DNA from: Herbaspirillum rhizosphaerae
Lineage (GTDB): Bacteria > Pseudomonadota > Gammaproteobacteria > Burkholderiales > Burkholderiaceae_D
DNA length: 64,000 nucleotides
Reading direction: 5' to 3'
Assembly (NCBI RefSeq): GCF_001189965.1
Contig: NZ_LFLU01000003.1
Coordinates: forward strand, 248,001-312,000
In this document: positions 19,633 to 29,186 of the stretch, piece after piece
Position numbering within the stretch: the stretch's first letter is position 1
Layout: each line of letters starts with the position of its first letter
Position numbers and translations under genes: made by a program
The notes under the pieces: model-generated
Seen by the model: only the letters and a program-made list of their open reading frames with translations
Databases searched by the model: none
Told to the model about the DNA's origin: nothing

Positions 19633-20214
19633 CTAGAGCTTGATTTCCGTACCCAGCACCTTGAGGAACTGCGCCAGCCATTCCGGATGTGCAGGCCATG
19701 CCGGCGCGGTCACGAAATTGCCGTCGGTGACGGCGCTGTCGACCGGGATCTCGGCGTAATGACCGCCGGCCAGTTTGACTTCCGGCGCGCATGCAGGATA
19801 GGCCGAGATCTTCTTGCCTTCGATCACGCCTGCCGCAGCCAGCAATTGCGCGCCGTGGCACACGGCGGCGATCGGCTTCTTCGCTTCGGCGAAGTGGCGC
19901 ACCATGGCAATCACCTTGGCGTCCAGGCGCAGATACTCGGGCGCACGGCCGCCGGCGATGACGATGGCGTCGTATTTGGCCGGATCGACGTCGTCGAAGC
20001 CGGCGTTCAGCGCAAACTGATGGCCGGGCTTTTCGGTGTAAGTCTGGTCGCCTTCAAAGTCGTGGATGGCGGTCTTGATCTTGTCGCCGGCTTTCTTGCC
20101 GGGGCAGACCGCGTGTACGGTGTGACCGACCATTTGCAGCGCCTGGAACGGCACCATGGTTTCGTAATCTTCGGCAAAGTCGCCCGTCAACAATAGAATT
20201 TTCTTTGCTGCCAT
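19633..20214 (-). CDS. DJ-1/PfpI family protein
   Basis: A 193-residue class I glutamine amidotransferase-like protein. The nucleophile elbow is [10 protein letters not shown] with Cys119 followed by His120, and a conserved acidic residue lies at Glu15 (GDFAEDYE). The family includes deglycase-like, protease-like and chaperone proteins; which applies cannot be said. AAGGAG stands before the ATG at 20214. A 17-residue upstream extension is open but lacks a binding site. The gene is followed by the shared terminator. Confidence 0.88.
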   Translation of the reverse strand: MAAKKILLLTGDFAEDYETMVPFQALQMVGHTVHAVCPGKKAGDKIKTAIHDFEGDQTYTEKPGHQFALNAGFDDVDPAKYDAIVIAGGRAPEYLRLDAKVIAMVRHFAEAKKPIAAVCHGAQLLAAAGVIEGKKISAYPACAPEVKLAGGHYAEIPVDSAVTDGNFVTAPAWPAHPEWLAQFLKVLGTEIKL

Positions 20215-20285
20215 GCTGATCTCCTTGGTTGCGAGCCGATTGCCGGCTCGTTGAGGTGGTTTCACTTCGGTCTTGTGCGCGCTGG

Positions 20286-21212
20286 TTACGCGTTCTCATT
20301 CATCCAGGTCATCTGACGCGACTTCCCCATTAAAAATTCCTTGTTCGGCTCCATGCAGTCGCGCAGATAACTCCACAGCGCGGAAACTCTTGCCACATGG
20401 CGCTGTTCGCTGGCGGCGACGAGCCAGAACGAACGCATGATTTGCACCTCGTCGGGCAGCACCGGCACCAGATCGTCGGACTGCTGGGCGAGGAAGCAGG
20501 GCAGGATCGCCAATGCCTGGCCGCTGCGCGCCGCCGTGTACTGCGCGATGACGCTGGTGCTGCGGAAGGCGCGGAAGGCTTCCGGCGCGATGTTTTCCTT
20601 GTAGCGCAATTCCTCGCTGAAGACCAGGTCGTCGATGTAGCCGATGAAGTTGTGGCGTTCCAGGTCGGCGACCTTGCCGATGGCGGGGTGATTCTCCAGA
20701 TAGCCCGGCGTGGCGTAGAGCTTCAGGGCATAGTCCGCCAGTTTCGTGACAACGTAATTACCGCTGACCGGCCGCTCGATGGTAACGCTGATGTCGGCCT
20801 CGCGCTTGGATAGATTGACGAAGCGCGGCATCGGCAGCATGTCCACCGAGATGTGCGGATTGCGCGCGCAGAAGTGGGCGATATGCGGCGCCAGCACAAA
20901 GGTGCCGAAGCCTTCCGTGGCCCCCAGCCGGACCTGGCCGGACAGCAGGCGGTTGTGGCCGCCCAGCTCTTCGGCGGCGGCGTAGACGGTGCTTTCGATC
21001 TTTTCGGCGTATTCGACCAGGCGGTAGCCGTCGGCGGTCAGGCTGTAGCCGTGGTTGTTGCGGTCGAACAGCTGGCTGCCGACCTGTTCTTCGAAGCGTT
21101 TGATGCGGCGCGATACGGTCGAGTGATCGATGCCCAGTTTCTTGGCGGCATCGACCAATCCCTGACTGCGCGTGAGTTCCAGGAATACTCGCAGGTTGTC
21201 CCAATCCAGCAT
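20286..21212 (-). CDS. LysR-family transcriptional regulator
   Basis: A 308-residue LysR regulator: winged helix at residues 1-60 ([32 protein letters not shown]), then a two-lobed effector-binding domain. The ATG at 21212 gives the classic [13 protein letters not shown] start; the open frame upstream to 21479 overlaps the divergent gene and is rejected. It faces the binding-protein gene at 21364 across a 151-base interval containing a T-N11-A type palindrome, so it probably controls that gene, and perhaps mmsAB behind it. Confidence 0.9.
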   Translation of the reverse strand: MLDWDNLRVFLELTRSQGLVDAAKKLGIDHSTVSRRIKRFEEQVGSQLFDRNNHGYSLTADGYRLVEYAEKIESTVYAAAEELGGHNRLLSGQVRLGATEGFGTFVLAPHIAHFCARNPHISVDMLPMPRFVNLSKREADISVTIERPVSGNYVVTKLADYALKLYATPGYLENHPAIGKVADLERHNFIGYIDDLVFSEELRYKENIAPEAFRAFRSTSVIAQYTAARSGQALAILPCFLAQQSDDLVPVLPDEVQIMRSFWLVAASEQRHVARVSALWSYLRDCMEPNKEFLMGKSRQMTWMNENA

Positions 21213-21242
21213 GGCGTCTCCATTTGTGCCGTTTTGTTTGGA

Positions 21243-21260
21243 CTTTGCAATTATGCAAAG
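21243..21260. promoter_or_regulatory. LysR-type operator palindrome
   Basis: CTTTGCA-ATTA-TGCAAAG is a perfect dyad with 7-bp arms, 30 bases upstream of the lysR start and about 100 bases upstream of the divergent binding-protein gene. It contains a T-N11-A core, the usual LysR recognition pattern. Assignment to this regulator is by position. Confidence 0.68.
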
Positions 21261-21363
21261 GCATTTTGAATTATTGGTTATTGTAACGATATTAACGCAC
21301 ATGCAAAATGAGTCTCGAAATCGCCGCAGAGCAATTTCAGAAAACATATAACGAGGAGACTCC

Positions 21364-22578
21364 ATGCAAAAAAACATCCGTGCCGCCCTGGCAATGGCTG
21401 CGCTTTCCCTGACCTGTATTTCCGCCGCCGTGCAGGCGCAAAACTCCGACACCGTCAAAATCGGCATCCTGACCGACATGTCCGGTCCTTACTCCGCCAT
21501 GGGCGGACAGGGCTCGGTGGTCGCCGCCAAACTGGCGATCGAGGATTGCCTCAAGGCCGAATGCAAGGGCATGAAAATCGAGGTGCTGTCCGCCGACAAC
21601 CAGAACAAGCCCGACGTCGGCGTCACCCGCGCCCGTGAATGGCTGGACCGCGACAAGGTCGAGGCGATTGCCGACCTGACCAATTCGTCGGTGGCGCTGG
21701 CGGTGCAGAAGCTGATCAAGGAAAAGGGCGGCATCGCCATGTACAGCGGCCCGGCAACCGGTGCGCTGACCACGGCTGAGTGCGCGACGAACGGCTTCCA
21801 CTGGATGTTCGACACTTATTCGCAGGCAGCCGGCGCAGCGGCCGCGCTGACCAAGCTGGGCAACAAGTCCTGGTATTTCGTCACGGTGGATTACGCCTTC
21901 GGCCACTCGCTGGAGAAAGACGCCTCCGACGTGGTCAAGGCCAACGGCGGCACTGTGGTCGGTTCCGTGCGCCACCCGCTGAACGCTTCGGACTTCTCGT
22001 CCTTCTTGCTGCAGGCCCAGGCTTCCAAGGCGCAAGTGATCGGCCTGGCGGACGGCGGCACCGATGTCGTCAACGCCATCAAGCAAGCACGCTCGTTCAG
22101 CGTCGGCGACAAGAACCAGCGTCTGGTGGCCTTGCTGGTGTTCCTGTCCGACGTCCACGCGCTCGGTCTGGATGCCGCACAAGGCCTGGTCTACACCGAC
22201 GGTTTCTACTGGGATTACGACGAACAGACGCGCGGCTTCTCCAGGCGTTTCGAAGCGCAGTTCAAGAACAACAAACCGACCATGGTGCAGGCCGGCGTGT
22301 ATTCCAGCGTCTATCACTTCCTGAAGGCCCGCGCGGCGGCCAAGACCTCGGACTGGAAGGTTGTCTCGCAAAAGATGCGCGAGATCCCGATCAGCGACGT
22401 CGTCATGCGCAACGCCTCCATCCGTCCTGACGGCCGCGTGATTCACGACATGTATCTGTACCAGGTCAAGTCGCCGGCCGAATCCAAGGCGCCCTGGGAT
22501 TATCTGAAATTGTTGTCGACCATTCCGGCACAGCAGGCTTTCCGTCCGATGGATGCCGCTTGCCCGCTGGTCAAATAA
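21364..22578 (+). CDS. ABC transporter substrate-binding protein, branched-chain amino acid (LivK) type
   Basis: A 404-residue periplasmic binding protein of the Peripla_BP_6 family. A signal peptide ends near AAVQA-QN (residue 22), and the mature part begins TVKIGILTDMSGPYSAMGG, the family opening. No permease or ATPase gene is nearby, so it is an orphan binding protein. Placed between a divergent LysR gene and mmsA-mmsB, it may bring in a branched-chain acid or a related carboxylate that enters the MmsAB route; that is inference. Confidence 0.88.
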   Translation: MQKNIRAALAMAALSLTCISAAVQAQNSDTVKIGILTDMSGPYSAMGGQGSVVAAKLAIEDCLKAECKGMKIEVLSADNQNKPDVGVTRAREWLDRDKVEAIADLTNSSVALAVQKLIKEKGGIAMYSGPATGALTTAECATNGFHWMFDTYSQAAGAAAALTKLGNKSWYFVTVDYAFGHSLEKDASDVVKANGGTVVGSVRHPLNASDFSSFLLQAQASKAQVIGLADGGTDVVNAIKQARSFSVGDKNQRLVALLVFLSDVHALGLDAAQGLVYTDGFYWDYDEQTRGFSRRFEAQFKNNKPTMVQAGVYSSVYHFLKARAAAKTSDWKVVSQKMREIPISDVVMRNASIRPDGRVIHDMYLYQVKSPAESKAPWDYLKLLSTIPAQQAFRPMDAACPLVK

Positions 22579-22680
22579 ATCAAGCAAGGATTCACGCTTT
22601 CCCGGGAGTCGGGTGTCGACATTGCCAGTCATCTCCGACCCGATTTCCGGCTTCTACTTCATCACTATGGAAAACGCATC

Positions 22681-24189
22681 ATGAGCCAAGCCAACATTCC
22701 TAACGTTCCCCTCTACATCAACGGCGAGCACGTGCAGTCGACTTCGAAAGAATGGCGCGACGTGCTCAATCCGGCCACGCAGGAAGTCGTGGCGCGCGTG
22801 CCGTTTGCGACCAAGGAAGAAGTCGACCGCGCCGTCGCCAATGCCAAGGAGGCCTTCAAGACCTGGCGCAACACCTCGCTCGCGCAGCGCATGCGCATCA
22901 TGCTCAAGTTCCAGCAACTGCTGCGCGACAACATCACACCGCTGGCTGAACTGATCACGCGCGAACACGGCAAGACCCTGCCGGACGCCGAAGGCGAAGT
23001 CATGCGCGGCCTGGAAGTCGTTGAGCACGCCTGCTCGATCACTTCGCTGCAACTGGGCGAGCTGGCCGAGAACGTGGCCGGCGGCGTCGACGTCTACACC
23101 ATCCATCAGCCGATCGGCGTGGGCGCCGGTATCACCGCGTTCAACTTCCCGGTGATGCTGCCTTGCTTCATGTTTCCGATCTCGGTCGCCTGCGGCAACA
23201 CCTTCGTGCTCAAGCCGTCCGAACAGGATCCGACCTCGTCGCTGTTCCTGGTGGAACTGGCCAACAAGGCCGGCCTGCCGCCGGGCGTGTTGAACGTGGT
23301 GCATGGCGGACCTGACGTCGCCAACATGATCTGCGACCATCCCGATATCAAGGCGGTGTCCTTCATCGGCTCGACCAACGTCGGCACCCATATCTATCGC
23401 CGCGCCAGCGAAGCCGGCAAGCGTGCGCAGTGCATGATGGGCGCCAAGAACCACTGCATCGTGCTGCCTGACGCACCGAAGGATCAGGCCATCAACAACT
23501 TGCTCGGCGCGGCATTCGGCGCCGCCGGTCAGCGTTGCATGGCGAACTCGGTGGTGGTGCTGGTCGGCAAGACCAAAGAATGGATTCCGGAAATCGTCGA
23601 GCGCTCCAAGGCCATGAAGGTCGGCCCGGGCAGCGATCGCAAGGCCGATGTCGGCCCGCTGGTTTCCAAGGCCGCCAAGCAGCGTGTTGAGCGCCTGATC
23701 GGCGTCGGCGTGGAGCAGGGCGCCAAGCTGCTGCTGGATGGCCGCAATTGCAAGGTGGCGGGGCATGAAGACGGCAACTTCGTCGGCCCGACCGTATTTA
23801 CCGGCGTCAAGGCCGGTATGGACATCTACGAACAGGAAATCTTCGGACCGGCGATGTGCATCGTCGAAGTCGAAACCCTGGACGAAGCCATCGCTTTCAT
23901 CAACGCCAACCCGAACGGCAACGGCACCTCAATCTTCACCTCGTCGGGTTGGGCTGCACGCAAGTTCCAGAACGAAATCGACGTCGGCCAGGTCGGCATC
24001 AACGTGCCGATTCCGGTGCCTGTGGCGTATTTCAGCTTCACCGGTTCACGCGCCTCCAAGCTCGGCGATCTGGGCCCGAACGGCAAGCAGGCCGTGCTGT
24101 TCTGGACACAGACCAAGACCGTGACGGCGCGCTGGTATGCGCCGGATGAAGAAGCCGGTCAGGTCAATACCACGATTTCGCTGAAATAA
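22681..24189 (+). CDS. mmsA: methylmalonate-semialdehyde dehydrogenase (CoA-acylating)
   Basis: A 502-residue aldehyde dehydrogenase that turns methylmalonate semialdehyde into propionyl-CoA with NAD and CoA, in valine catabolism. The active-site cysteine is Cys286 in [10 protein letters not shown], and the MmsA features [14 protein letters not shown] and [10 protein letters not shown] are present. CoA-acylating enzymes lack the general-base glutamate of other aldehyde dehydrogenases, consistent with [12 protein letters not shown] and [10 protein letters not shown] here. It lies 24 bases before mmsB and 102 after the binding-protein gene. Confidence 0.95.
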   Translation: MSQANIPNVPLYINGEHVQSTSKEWRDVLNPATQEVVARVPFATKEEVDRAVANAKEAFKTWRNTSLAQRMRIMLKFQQLLRDNITPLAELITREHGKTLPDAEGEVMRGLEVVEHACSITSLQLGELAENVAGGVDVYTIHQPIGVGAGITAFNFPVMLPCFMFPISVACGNTFVLKPSEQDPTSSLFLVELANKAGLPPGVLNVVHGGPDVANMICDHPDIKAVSFIGSTNVGTHIYRRASEAGKRAQCMMGAKNHCIVLPDAPKDQAINNLLGAAFGAAGQRCMANSVVVLVGKTKEWIPEIVERSKAMKVGPGSDRKADVGPLVSKAAKQRVERLIGVGVEQGAKLLLDGRNCKVAGHEDGNFVGPTVFTGVKAGMDIYEQEIFGPAMCIVEVETLDEAIAFINANPNGNGTSIFTSSGWAARKFQNEIDVGQVGINVPIPVPVAYFSFTGSRASKLGDLGPNGKQAVLFWTQTKTVTARWYAPDEEAGQVNTTISLK

Positions 24190-24213
24190 AGCGCATCTGA
24201 AAAGGAGAACAAC

Positions 24214-25107
24214 ATGAGCGCCGATATTACTTTCATTGGCCTGGGCAACATGGGTTTGCCGATGGCGCAGAATCTCGTCAGGGCGGGGTACTCGGTCAGC
24301 GGCCATGATCTGGTCAAGGCCAGCGTCGACAAGCTGGTCGAGACCGGCGGCGTGACCGAAGCCGACGCCATGGCGGCAGTCGCCAAGGCCAAGGTGGTGA
24401 TCACCATGCTGCCGGCCAGCAAGCATGTGGAATCCATCTACCTCGGCGACAAGGGCATCCTGGCCAACATCAAGCCCGGCACCTTGCTGATCGACTGCTC
24501 GACGATTGCGCCGGAAAGCGCGCGCAAGGTCGCCGCCGCAGCACTGGAGAAGGGCTTCACGATGCTCGATGCGCCGGTCTCCGGCGGCACCGGCGGCGCG
24601 ACGGCCGGCACGCTGACTTTCATGGTCGGCGGCACCGACGACGGTTTCGGTCTGGCCAAGCCTTATCTGGAAAAGATGGGCAAGGCGATCTATCACGCCG
24701 GCGCCAGCGGCAGCGGGCAAACCGTCAAGGTCTGCAACAACATGCTGCTGGGCATACTGATGATCGGCACCTCGGAAGCGATCCGCCTCGGCATCGCCAA
24801 CGGCATGGACCCCAAGGTCCTGTCGGAAGTGATGTCCAAGAGCTCGGGCCGCAACTGGACACTGGAAGTCTACAACCCTTGTCCCGGCGTGATGGAAAAC
24901 GCGCCGGCATCGAAGGGCTATGCCGGCGGCTTCGGCGTCGACCTGATGTTGAAGGATCTGGGGCTGGCGGTAGAGAACGCCTTGGCCACCGGCAGCAGCG
25001 TGCCGATGGGCGCGCTGGCGCGCAATCTCTACGACATTCACAGCAAGTCGGGTGCAGGCGGATTGGATTTTTCCAGCGTGTTCAACATGTTGGCGAAAGC
25101 GAAGTAG
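24214..25107 (+). CDS. mmsB: 3-hydroxyisobutyrate dehydrogenase
   Basis: A 297-residue beta-hydroxyacid dehydrogenase that oxidises 3-hydroxyisobutyrate to methylmalonate semialdehyde, the substrate of MmsA. The NAD-binding motif is FIGLGNMGLPMAQNL near the N-terminus; DAPVSGGTGGA is the substrate loop and Lys172 (KVCNN) the catalytic lysine. AAGGAG precedes the ATG. The gene forms an operon with mmsA and ends in a strong terminator. Confidence 0.94.
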   Translation: MSADITFIGLGNMGLPMAQNLVRAGYSVSGHDLVKASVDKLVETGGVTEADAMAAVAKAKVVITMLPASKHVESIYLGDKGILANIKPGTLLIDCSTIAPESARKVAAAALEKGFTMLDAPVSGGTGGATAGTLTFMVGGTDDGFGLAKPYLEKMGKAIYHAGASGSGQTVKVCNNMLLGILMIGTSEAIRLGIANGMDPKVLSEVMSKSSGRNWTLEVYNPCPGVMENAPASKGYAGGFGVDLMLKDLGLAVENALATGSSVPMGALARNLYDIHSKSGAGGLDFSSVFNMLAKAK

Positions 25108-25187
25108 CAGGGAAGCAGTTGCTGTAATGCTGTGCGCCGTGGCGGGGGAAACGACACGGTTTGCAGTCTCCAGTTGGTGCCGGATCT

Positions 25188-25226
25188 GGCGCGGATTTCT
25201 TTCGGGATTTCCGCGCCTTTTTTATT
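25188..25226 (+). terminator. rho-independent terminator of mmsAB
   Basis: GGCGCGGA and TCCGCGCC pair over 8 bp around a 14-base loop, followed by six T residues, 80 bases after the mmsB stop. Confidence 0.85.
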
Positions 25227-25236
25227 CCCGCAAACG

Positions 25237-25260
25237 AAAACGGCGTCATCGCTGACGCCG
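25237..25260 (-). terminator. probable terminator of the denD-like gene
   Basis: CGGCGTCA-TCGC-TGACGCCG is a perfect 8-bp stem 24 bases after the denD-like stop; on the minus strand it is followed by TTTTCG, a short T-run. Confidence 0.65.
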
Positions 25261-25284
25261 CTTCGGGAACGATGCCGTGAGAAA

Positions 25285-26259
25285 TTACTTTTTCACTTCA
25301 TCTTCAATATGCGCTTTCACGATGCTGGCGAAATCGCTGTCTGCAATGAAGCCCAGCGCCTTTGCGCGTTTTGCTTCAAAGTCGCCCGGCCACGAATTGA
25401 CGATGCGCTTGATGGCTTCGTCTTCCTTCCATTCGATCAGCTTGACGACGTCGGCGCCGGCCACTTGTTCCAGCGCATCGACCATCTGGCGCACAGTGAC
25501 CGACAAGCCGTCGATGCTGAGGAAGCGCGCCAGGCCGAGATCGGCGCCGTTGATTTCGTGGCCGTGGATCAGGTTGTCGATCGCCTTGCGCGGCGACATC
25601 AGCCACATGCGGGTCTCAGGGCTGACCGGGCACACAGAGGGCTGGCCGTTGAGCGGTTCGCGGATGATGCCGCTGGCGAAGCTCGACGCCGCCTTGTTCG
25701 GCGCGCCGGGACGCACGGAAATAGTCGGCATGCGCAGCGCGCGGCCATCGATGAAGCCCTTGCGGCTGTAATCGTTGACCAGCAATTCGCCCATCACCTT
25801 TTGCGCGCCGTAGGAGCTTTGCGGCATCAGCAGCGCGTTGTCCGGCACTTGCGCCGGCAGGGCGCCGCCGAACACCGCCACCGAACTTGTGAACACCACG
25901 CGCGGCTTGCTGCCCAGCGCACGGGCGCGTTCCAGGATGATGCGGGTGGCGTCGAAGTTGATCTTCATGCCGAGTTCGAAATCGGCTTCGGCGTGGCCGC
26001 TGACGATGGCGGCGAGATGGAAGATCGATTGCGTGTCCTTGGTGATGACGCGCTCGATGACGGCGGCGTCGGCGATGTCGCCGACCACCGATTCAATGCG
26101 CGCATCGTCGAAGCCTTGTGCTGCGACCACGTCGAGCAGGGTGATGCGGCTGATGGTTTGCTGCTTGCCGTCGCTGCCGGTCAGCTGACCGCGTTTGAGC
26201 AATTGACGCGCCAGACGGCTACCCAGAAAGCCGGCGCCGCCGGTGATGACGATATGCAT
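25285..26259 (-). CDS. denD: NAD-dependent epimerase/dehydratase, probable D-erythronate dehydrogenase
   Basis: A 324-residue extended short-chain dehydrogenase. The nucleotide-binding motif GGAGFLGSRLARQL is at residues 7-20 and the YxxxK catalytic pair in SSYGAQKVMGE. The wording SFASGIIREPLNGQPSVCPVSPETRMWLMSPRKAIDNLIHGHE (quoted to show region, residues about 193-235) is characteristic of DenD, which oxidises D-erythronate to 2-oxo-tetronate. The rest of that pathway (OtnK, OtnC, OtnI) is absent, so the substrate is not certain. It is transcribed divergently from a FadR-type regulator, with a perfect palindrome between them. Confidence 0.82.
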   Translation of the reverse strand: MHIVITGGAGFLGSRLARQLLKRGQLTGSDGKQQTISRITLLDVVAAQGFDDARIESVVGDIADAAVIERVITKDTQSIFHLAAIVSGHAEADFELGMKINFDATRIILERARALGSKPRVVFTSSVAVFGGALPAQVPDNALLMPQSSYGAQKVMGELLVNDYSRKGFIDGRALRMPTISVRPGAPNKAASSFASGIIREPLNGQPSVCPVSPETRMWLMSPRKAIDNLIHGHEINGADLGLARFLSIDGLSVTVRQMVDALEQVAGADVVKLIEWKEDEAIKRIVNSWPGDFEAKRAKALGFIADSDFASIVKAHIEDEVKK

Positions 26260-26331
26260 GAATATTCTCCTGAGCCTGTCTCGGGGCCTGCTGCGAGGCC
26301 ATGAACAGGTTTGTTAGTTAAGTGAAATCTT

Positions 26332-26350
26332 AAAGTTGTCATACAACTTT
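26332..26350. promoter_or_regulatory. FadR/GntR-type operator palindrome
   Basis: AAAGTTGT-CAT-ACAACTTT, a 19-bp perfect dyad, lies in the 119-base interval between denD and the regulator gene, 29 bases before the regulator start. The TTGT-N3-ACAA core is typical of FadR-subfamily GntR proteins. Confidence 0.75.
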
Positions 26351-26378
26351 GCTGCCAGTGTAAAAAGAAAGCGGTATC

Positions 26379-27203
26379 ATGTCAATCAACATGAAAAATA
26401 CTCAGCTTTCCAAAAACACTTCCCGGGCGTCGCAGGCAGCGGGCGCCGATTCGGCCAAAGGAACCCTGGCCGATCGCGTCACATCGACCTTATACGAGCA
26501 GATTCGGCAGGGCGACTTTGCTCCCGGCGCGCGCATGCCGTCGGAGAACGAGCTGACCGAACGTTTTCAGGTCAGCCGCACCGTGATTCGCGAAGCGATC
26601 TCACGGCTTAAATCGGAAGGCCTGGTCGGTTCGCGCAGAGGCAGCGGCACCGTCGTCCTGGCGCCGAACAACGCTACGCCGTTCCGGCTCGACATCGATG
26701 TGCAGGATTCGATCCAGGCGGTGCTGCGCGTGATTGAGTTGCGGCGCGGCGTGGAAGGCGAGATGGCGGCGCTGGCGGCGCAGCGGCGCACCAAAGCGCA
26801 GAATCAAAGCATCCGGCAAGCGTTGAAGAGCATCGACAAGGCGGTGAGCGAGGGGCGGGACGGCGTGGAGGAAGACTTCGCCTTTCATGCCGCCATCTCC
26901 GCAGCGGCGCATAACCCGCTATACACGTCCTTGCTGGAATTCCTGAGCCAGTTCCTGCAGGCGGCGATTCGGGTGGCGCGCATCAACGAAGCGCGGCGCG
27001 AAGATTTCGGGCAGCAGGTTCGCAACGAGCACGCCGTGATTGCGCAAGCCATTGCCGATGGCGATGCCGACGCCGCGCGCGCAGCAGCGTTACGTCACAT
27101 GGAGAATTCTGCGGTGCGCATTCAGGCTGCCGATACAGAGTTCTGGGCCAGCGAGGGCGGCAAGGCGGCGCGGCGTCTGGCGCAGACCAAGGGGCTGGAA
27201 TAA
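26379..27203 (+). CDS. GntR-family regulator, FadR/FCD subfamily
   Basis: A 274-residue regulator. A disordered lead of about 30 residues precedes the GntR winged helix (LYEQIRQGDFAPGARMPSENELTERFQVSRTVIREAI, about residues 39-75), and an all-helical FCD effector domain fills the rest, with the metal-binding histidines expected in that fold (FAFHAAI, RNEHAVI, LRHME). It probably senses a sugar acid and controls the divergent denD-like gene and itself through the palindrome at 26332-26350. In-frame ATGs at 26379 and 26391 are both possible starts. Confidence 0.9.
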   Translation: MSINMKNTQLSKNTSRASQAAGADSAKGTLADRVTSTLYEQIRQGDFAPGARMPSENELTERFQVSRTVIREAISRLKSEGLVGSRRGSGTVVLAPNNATPFRLDIDVQDSIQAVLRVIELRRGVEGEMAALAAQRRTKAQNQSIRQALKSIDKAVSEGRDGVEEDFAFHAAISAAAHNPLYTSLLEFLSQFLQAAIRVARINEARREDFGQQVRNEHAVIAQAIADGDADAARAAALRHMENSAVRIQAADTEFWASEGGKAARRLAQTKGLE

Positions 27204-27268
27204 TGCGCAGACCGGCGCAAAAGAATATTGCCGCCTGGCCGGTCCGGTTGCGATCGGTGTGCTGCCGA

Positions 27269-27832
27269 TCAGGCTGCGAGTTCCTTCTTCAGGGCCGGTG
27301 CGGAAAGGTGAGCCACTTCAAAGATTTTGCTGCCCTGCGATAACGCGGGGCGTGTTTGCCACAGCGATATTTTCATCAGCTTCCACGCATTGGTGTCCAG
27401 CCCGAGAAAGACAGAATGCAGGCCGTGTTCGTTGACCATCGCTTCTGCATCGACAGCATGCAGCGCGCATAACTCGGCCAGATCGACGTCGGCCGGGATG
27501 TCGATGAATTGCTGGGTTGCGAAGACCGGCGTTTGCGCGATGGCCGGTCCTTTGAAGAACGCGACTTTATTCCAGCGTTGCACAACCGGGCGACCGTACT
27601 TGGCGACGACCGCGCGAAACGCATCCGACAGCAGGAAATCGCTCATGCCGTCGAGTTCGTCCCAGAGATAGAAGGGCGTATAGCGCGCCGGATTTCCATC
27701 GATTGCATCGGCGACGAGGAAGGCCTTTGTATAGAGTCCCGGCAATTGATCGAAGCGGCTGCCGATTTCCCTTACGCGCGCTCTGACAGGTTCTGCGTCG
27801 GCGACGTCAAATCCGTATTGCATTGCGAACAT
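27269..27832 (-). CDS. DUF4865 family protein
   Basis: A 187-residue protein that fits the DUF4865 family, recognised by MFAMQYGFDVADAEPVR at the start, LPGLYTKAFLV, YTPFYLWDELDGMSDFLLS and YGRPVVQRWNKV. The fold resembles small ferredoxin-like monooxygenase proteins, but function is unknown. AAGGAG stands seven bases before the ATG at 27832. Members are commonly found beside HTH regulators; here a MarR gene lies upstream on the same strand, and the promoter region contains a copy of the dyad found at that gene. Confidence 0.8.
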   Translation of the reverse strand: MFAMQYGFDVADAEPVRARVREIGSRFDQLPGLYTKAFLVADAIDGNPARYTPFYLWDELDGMSDFLLSDAFRAVVAKYGRPVVQRWNKVAFFKGPAIAQTPVFATQQFIDIPADVDLAELCALHAVDAEAMVNEHGLHSVFLGLDTNAWKLMKISLWQTRPALSQGSKIFEVAHLSAPALKKELAA

Positions 27833-27930
27833 GGTGTTCTCCTTGAGTTAAAAATGGAGTGTCGATGAATCAGGCTTGCGCTTGTCGGGTGGTGGCTGCC
27901 GGCAAAAAGCGAAAAGCAGGCCTCTTTATA

Positions 27931-27948
27931 TAATTAGCAATACAACTA
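27931..27948. promoter_or_regulatory. MarR-type dyad upstream of the DUF4865 gene
   Basis: TAATT-N8-AACTA with spacer AGCAATAC. It matches the site at 28424-28441 closely (GCAATRCAACTA is shared), one change from symmetry in the left arm, about 100 bases upstream of the DUF4865 start. Confidence 0.55.
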
Positions 27949-27986
27949 TCTGGCATAAAAATAAGCGCAACAATGCGCATGAAACA

Positions 27987-28403
27987 TCACTCAAGGGCTG
28001 AGCGTACATCTCTGATTTTCAGTACGGCATCGGCAAATTCTTCCTTGCCCAGAATCTTGCGAATCTTCTCCGCCGCACCGCCTGCCGACGCATTCAACGG
28101 TACTTTGATTTCAACGGCGGCGGCCGTCGGATAAACCGAGATTTCCCGGCCGTCGCCTTCCGTCCTGCGCCGCTCCAGCAAACCTTTTTGCTCCAGCGTG
28201 TCCAGCGCGCGCGTGGTGGTGGAACGCGCAATGGCAAGCTCTGTCGCCAGTTCGCTTTGCAGCATGCCGGGCCTGTCGATGATGGCTCTGAGCATGAAGC
28301 CCTGCGGCGCCGTCAGGCCGAAGGGGGCGAATGCTTCCGCCCACTCGCGCTCGAGCCGGCGGGATAATGCTGCGGTATTGAAATAGAGGCAGTGATCAAA
28401 CAT
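27987..28403 (-). CDS. MarR-family transcriptional regulator
   Basis: A 138-residue winged-helix regulator. The DNA-binding part runs GMLQSELATELAIARSTTTRALDTLEQKGLLERRRTEGDGREISVYPT (about residues 40-95, DGR in the wing), flanked by dimerisation helices. The ATG at 28403 is chosen; an extension to 28433 would run through the probable operator. The regulator sits between efp and the DUF4865 gene, all on the minus strand, and may repress both itself and DUF4865. The ligand is unknown. Confidence 0.87.
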   Translation of the reverse strand: MFDHCLYFNTAALSRRLEREWAEAFAPFGLTAPQGFMLRAIIDRPGMLQSELATELAIARSTTTRALDTLEQKGLLERRRTEGDGREISVYPTAAAVEIKVPLNASAGGAAEKIRKILGKEEFADAVLKIRDVRSALE

Positions 28404-28423
28404 GGATCTACGATACTGCAATT

Positions 28424-28441
28424 TAGTTCGCAATGCAACTA
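28424..28441. promoter_or_regulatory. MarR-type dyad upstream of the MarR gene
   Basis: TAGTT-N8-AACTA with spacer CGCAATGC, perfect 5-bp arms, 20 bases before the marR start. It shares arms with 31496-31516 and most of its length with 27931-27948. Confidence 0.6.
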
Positions 28442-28558
28442 TATGTGAAAAATGATGAGCTCAATGGCATGCGCCGGCTATGGTGAGCTTGGGATTGATG
28501 TGCAGCAGACGCCTGGCGTTGTGCGGGAGCAGGGCGTAACAGAGACGGAGGAGGATGA

Positions 28559-28586
28559 AAAAAAGCCGCAAGATCGCGGCTTTTTT
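28559..28586 (-). terminator. rho-independent terminator of efp
   Basis: AAAAAAGCCGC and GCGGCTTTTTT form an 11-bp stem (loop AAGATC) 25 bases after the efp stop; T-runs flank it on both strands. Confidence 0.85.
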
Positions 28587-28610
28587 GCTTGCACGTCTGA
28601 ATCACTGAAA

Positions 28611-29186
28611 TCAGTTACGAACGACTTTCTTGTATTCGTTGGTGCGTGTGTCGATTTCGATCTGGTCGTCCTGGCTGACGAACAGCGGGACCATCACGAC
28701 GATCTGATTCGCTTCAATTGCATTTTCGATCTTGGCTTCTTTCAGGACGTTGCCCGAAGTGTTGCCCTTGACTGCAGGTTCCGAGTACACGACCTGACGC
28801 ACGATGGTGGTCGGCAGTTCGACGGAGATTGCCTTGCCGTCGTAGAAGACTGCTTCGCATTCCATGCCGTCTTTCAGGTAACCCAGGGCGTCGCCCAGGT
28901 TTTCGCCTTCGATTTCGAACTGGTTGTATTCGGAATCCATGAACACGTACAGCGGATCGGCGAAGTAGGAGTAAGTCACTTCCTTCTTGTCCAGCACGAC
29001 CACGTCGAACTTGTCGTCGCCGCGGAACACGTTTTCTTGCGGGCTGTTGGTCAGCAGGTTCTTCATCTTCCACTTGTAAGTGAAGCCGGTGCGGCTCGAA
29101 CCGTTGACGTCGGAGCGCAGGACGATCATTGGCTTGCTGTCAACCATAATGATGTTGCCGACGCGAATTTCTTTTGCAAATTTCAT
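28611..29186 (-). CDS. efp: elongation factor P, arginine-32 type
   Basis: EF-P relieves ribosomes stalled on polyproline stretches. The 191 residues comprise the three beta domains of the family ([27 protein letters not shown] is the middle OB domain; [14 protein letters not shown] the end). The tip of the domain I loop reads NGSSRTGF with arginine at position 32, the residue that is rhamnosylated in the EarP system, in place of the lysine found in E. coli. The gene for EarP lies directly upstream. The 143-base interval before efp contains three CGTAAAAA repeats (29197, 29213, 29288) and no obvious ribosome binding site. Confidence 0.97.
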   Translation of the reverse strand: MKFAKEIRVGNIIMVDSKPMIVLRSDVNGSSRTGFTYKWKMKNLLTNSPQENVFRGDDKFDVVVLDKKEVTYSYFADPLYVFMDSEYNQFEIEGENLGDALGYLKDGMECEAVFYDGKAISVELPTTIVRQVVYSEPAVKGNTSGNVLKEAKIENAIEANQIVVMVPLFVSQDDQIEIDTRTNEYKKVVRN

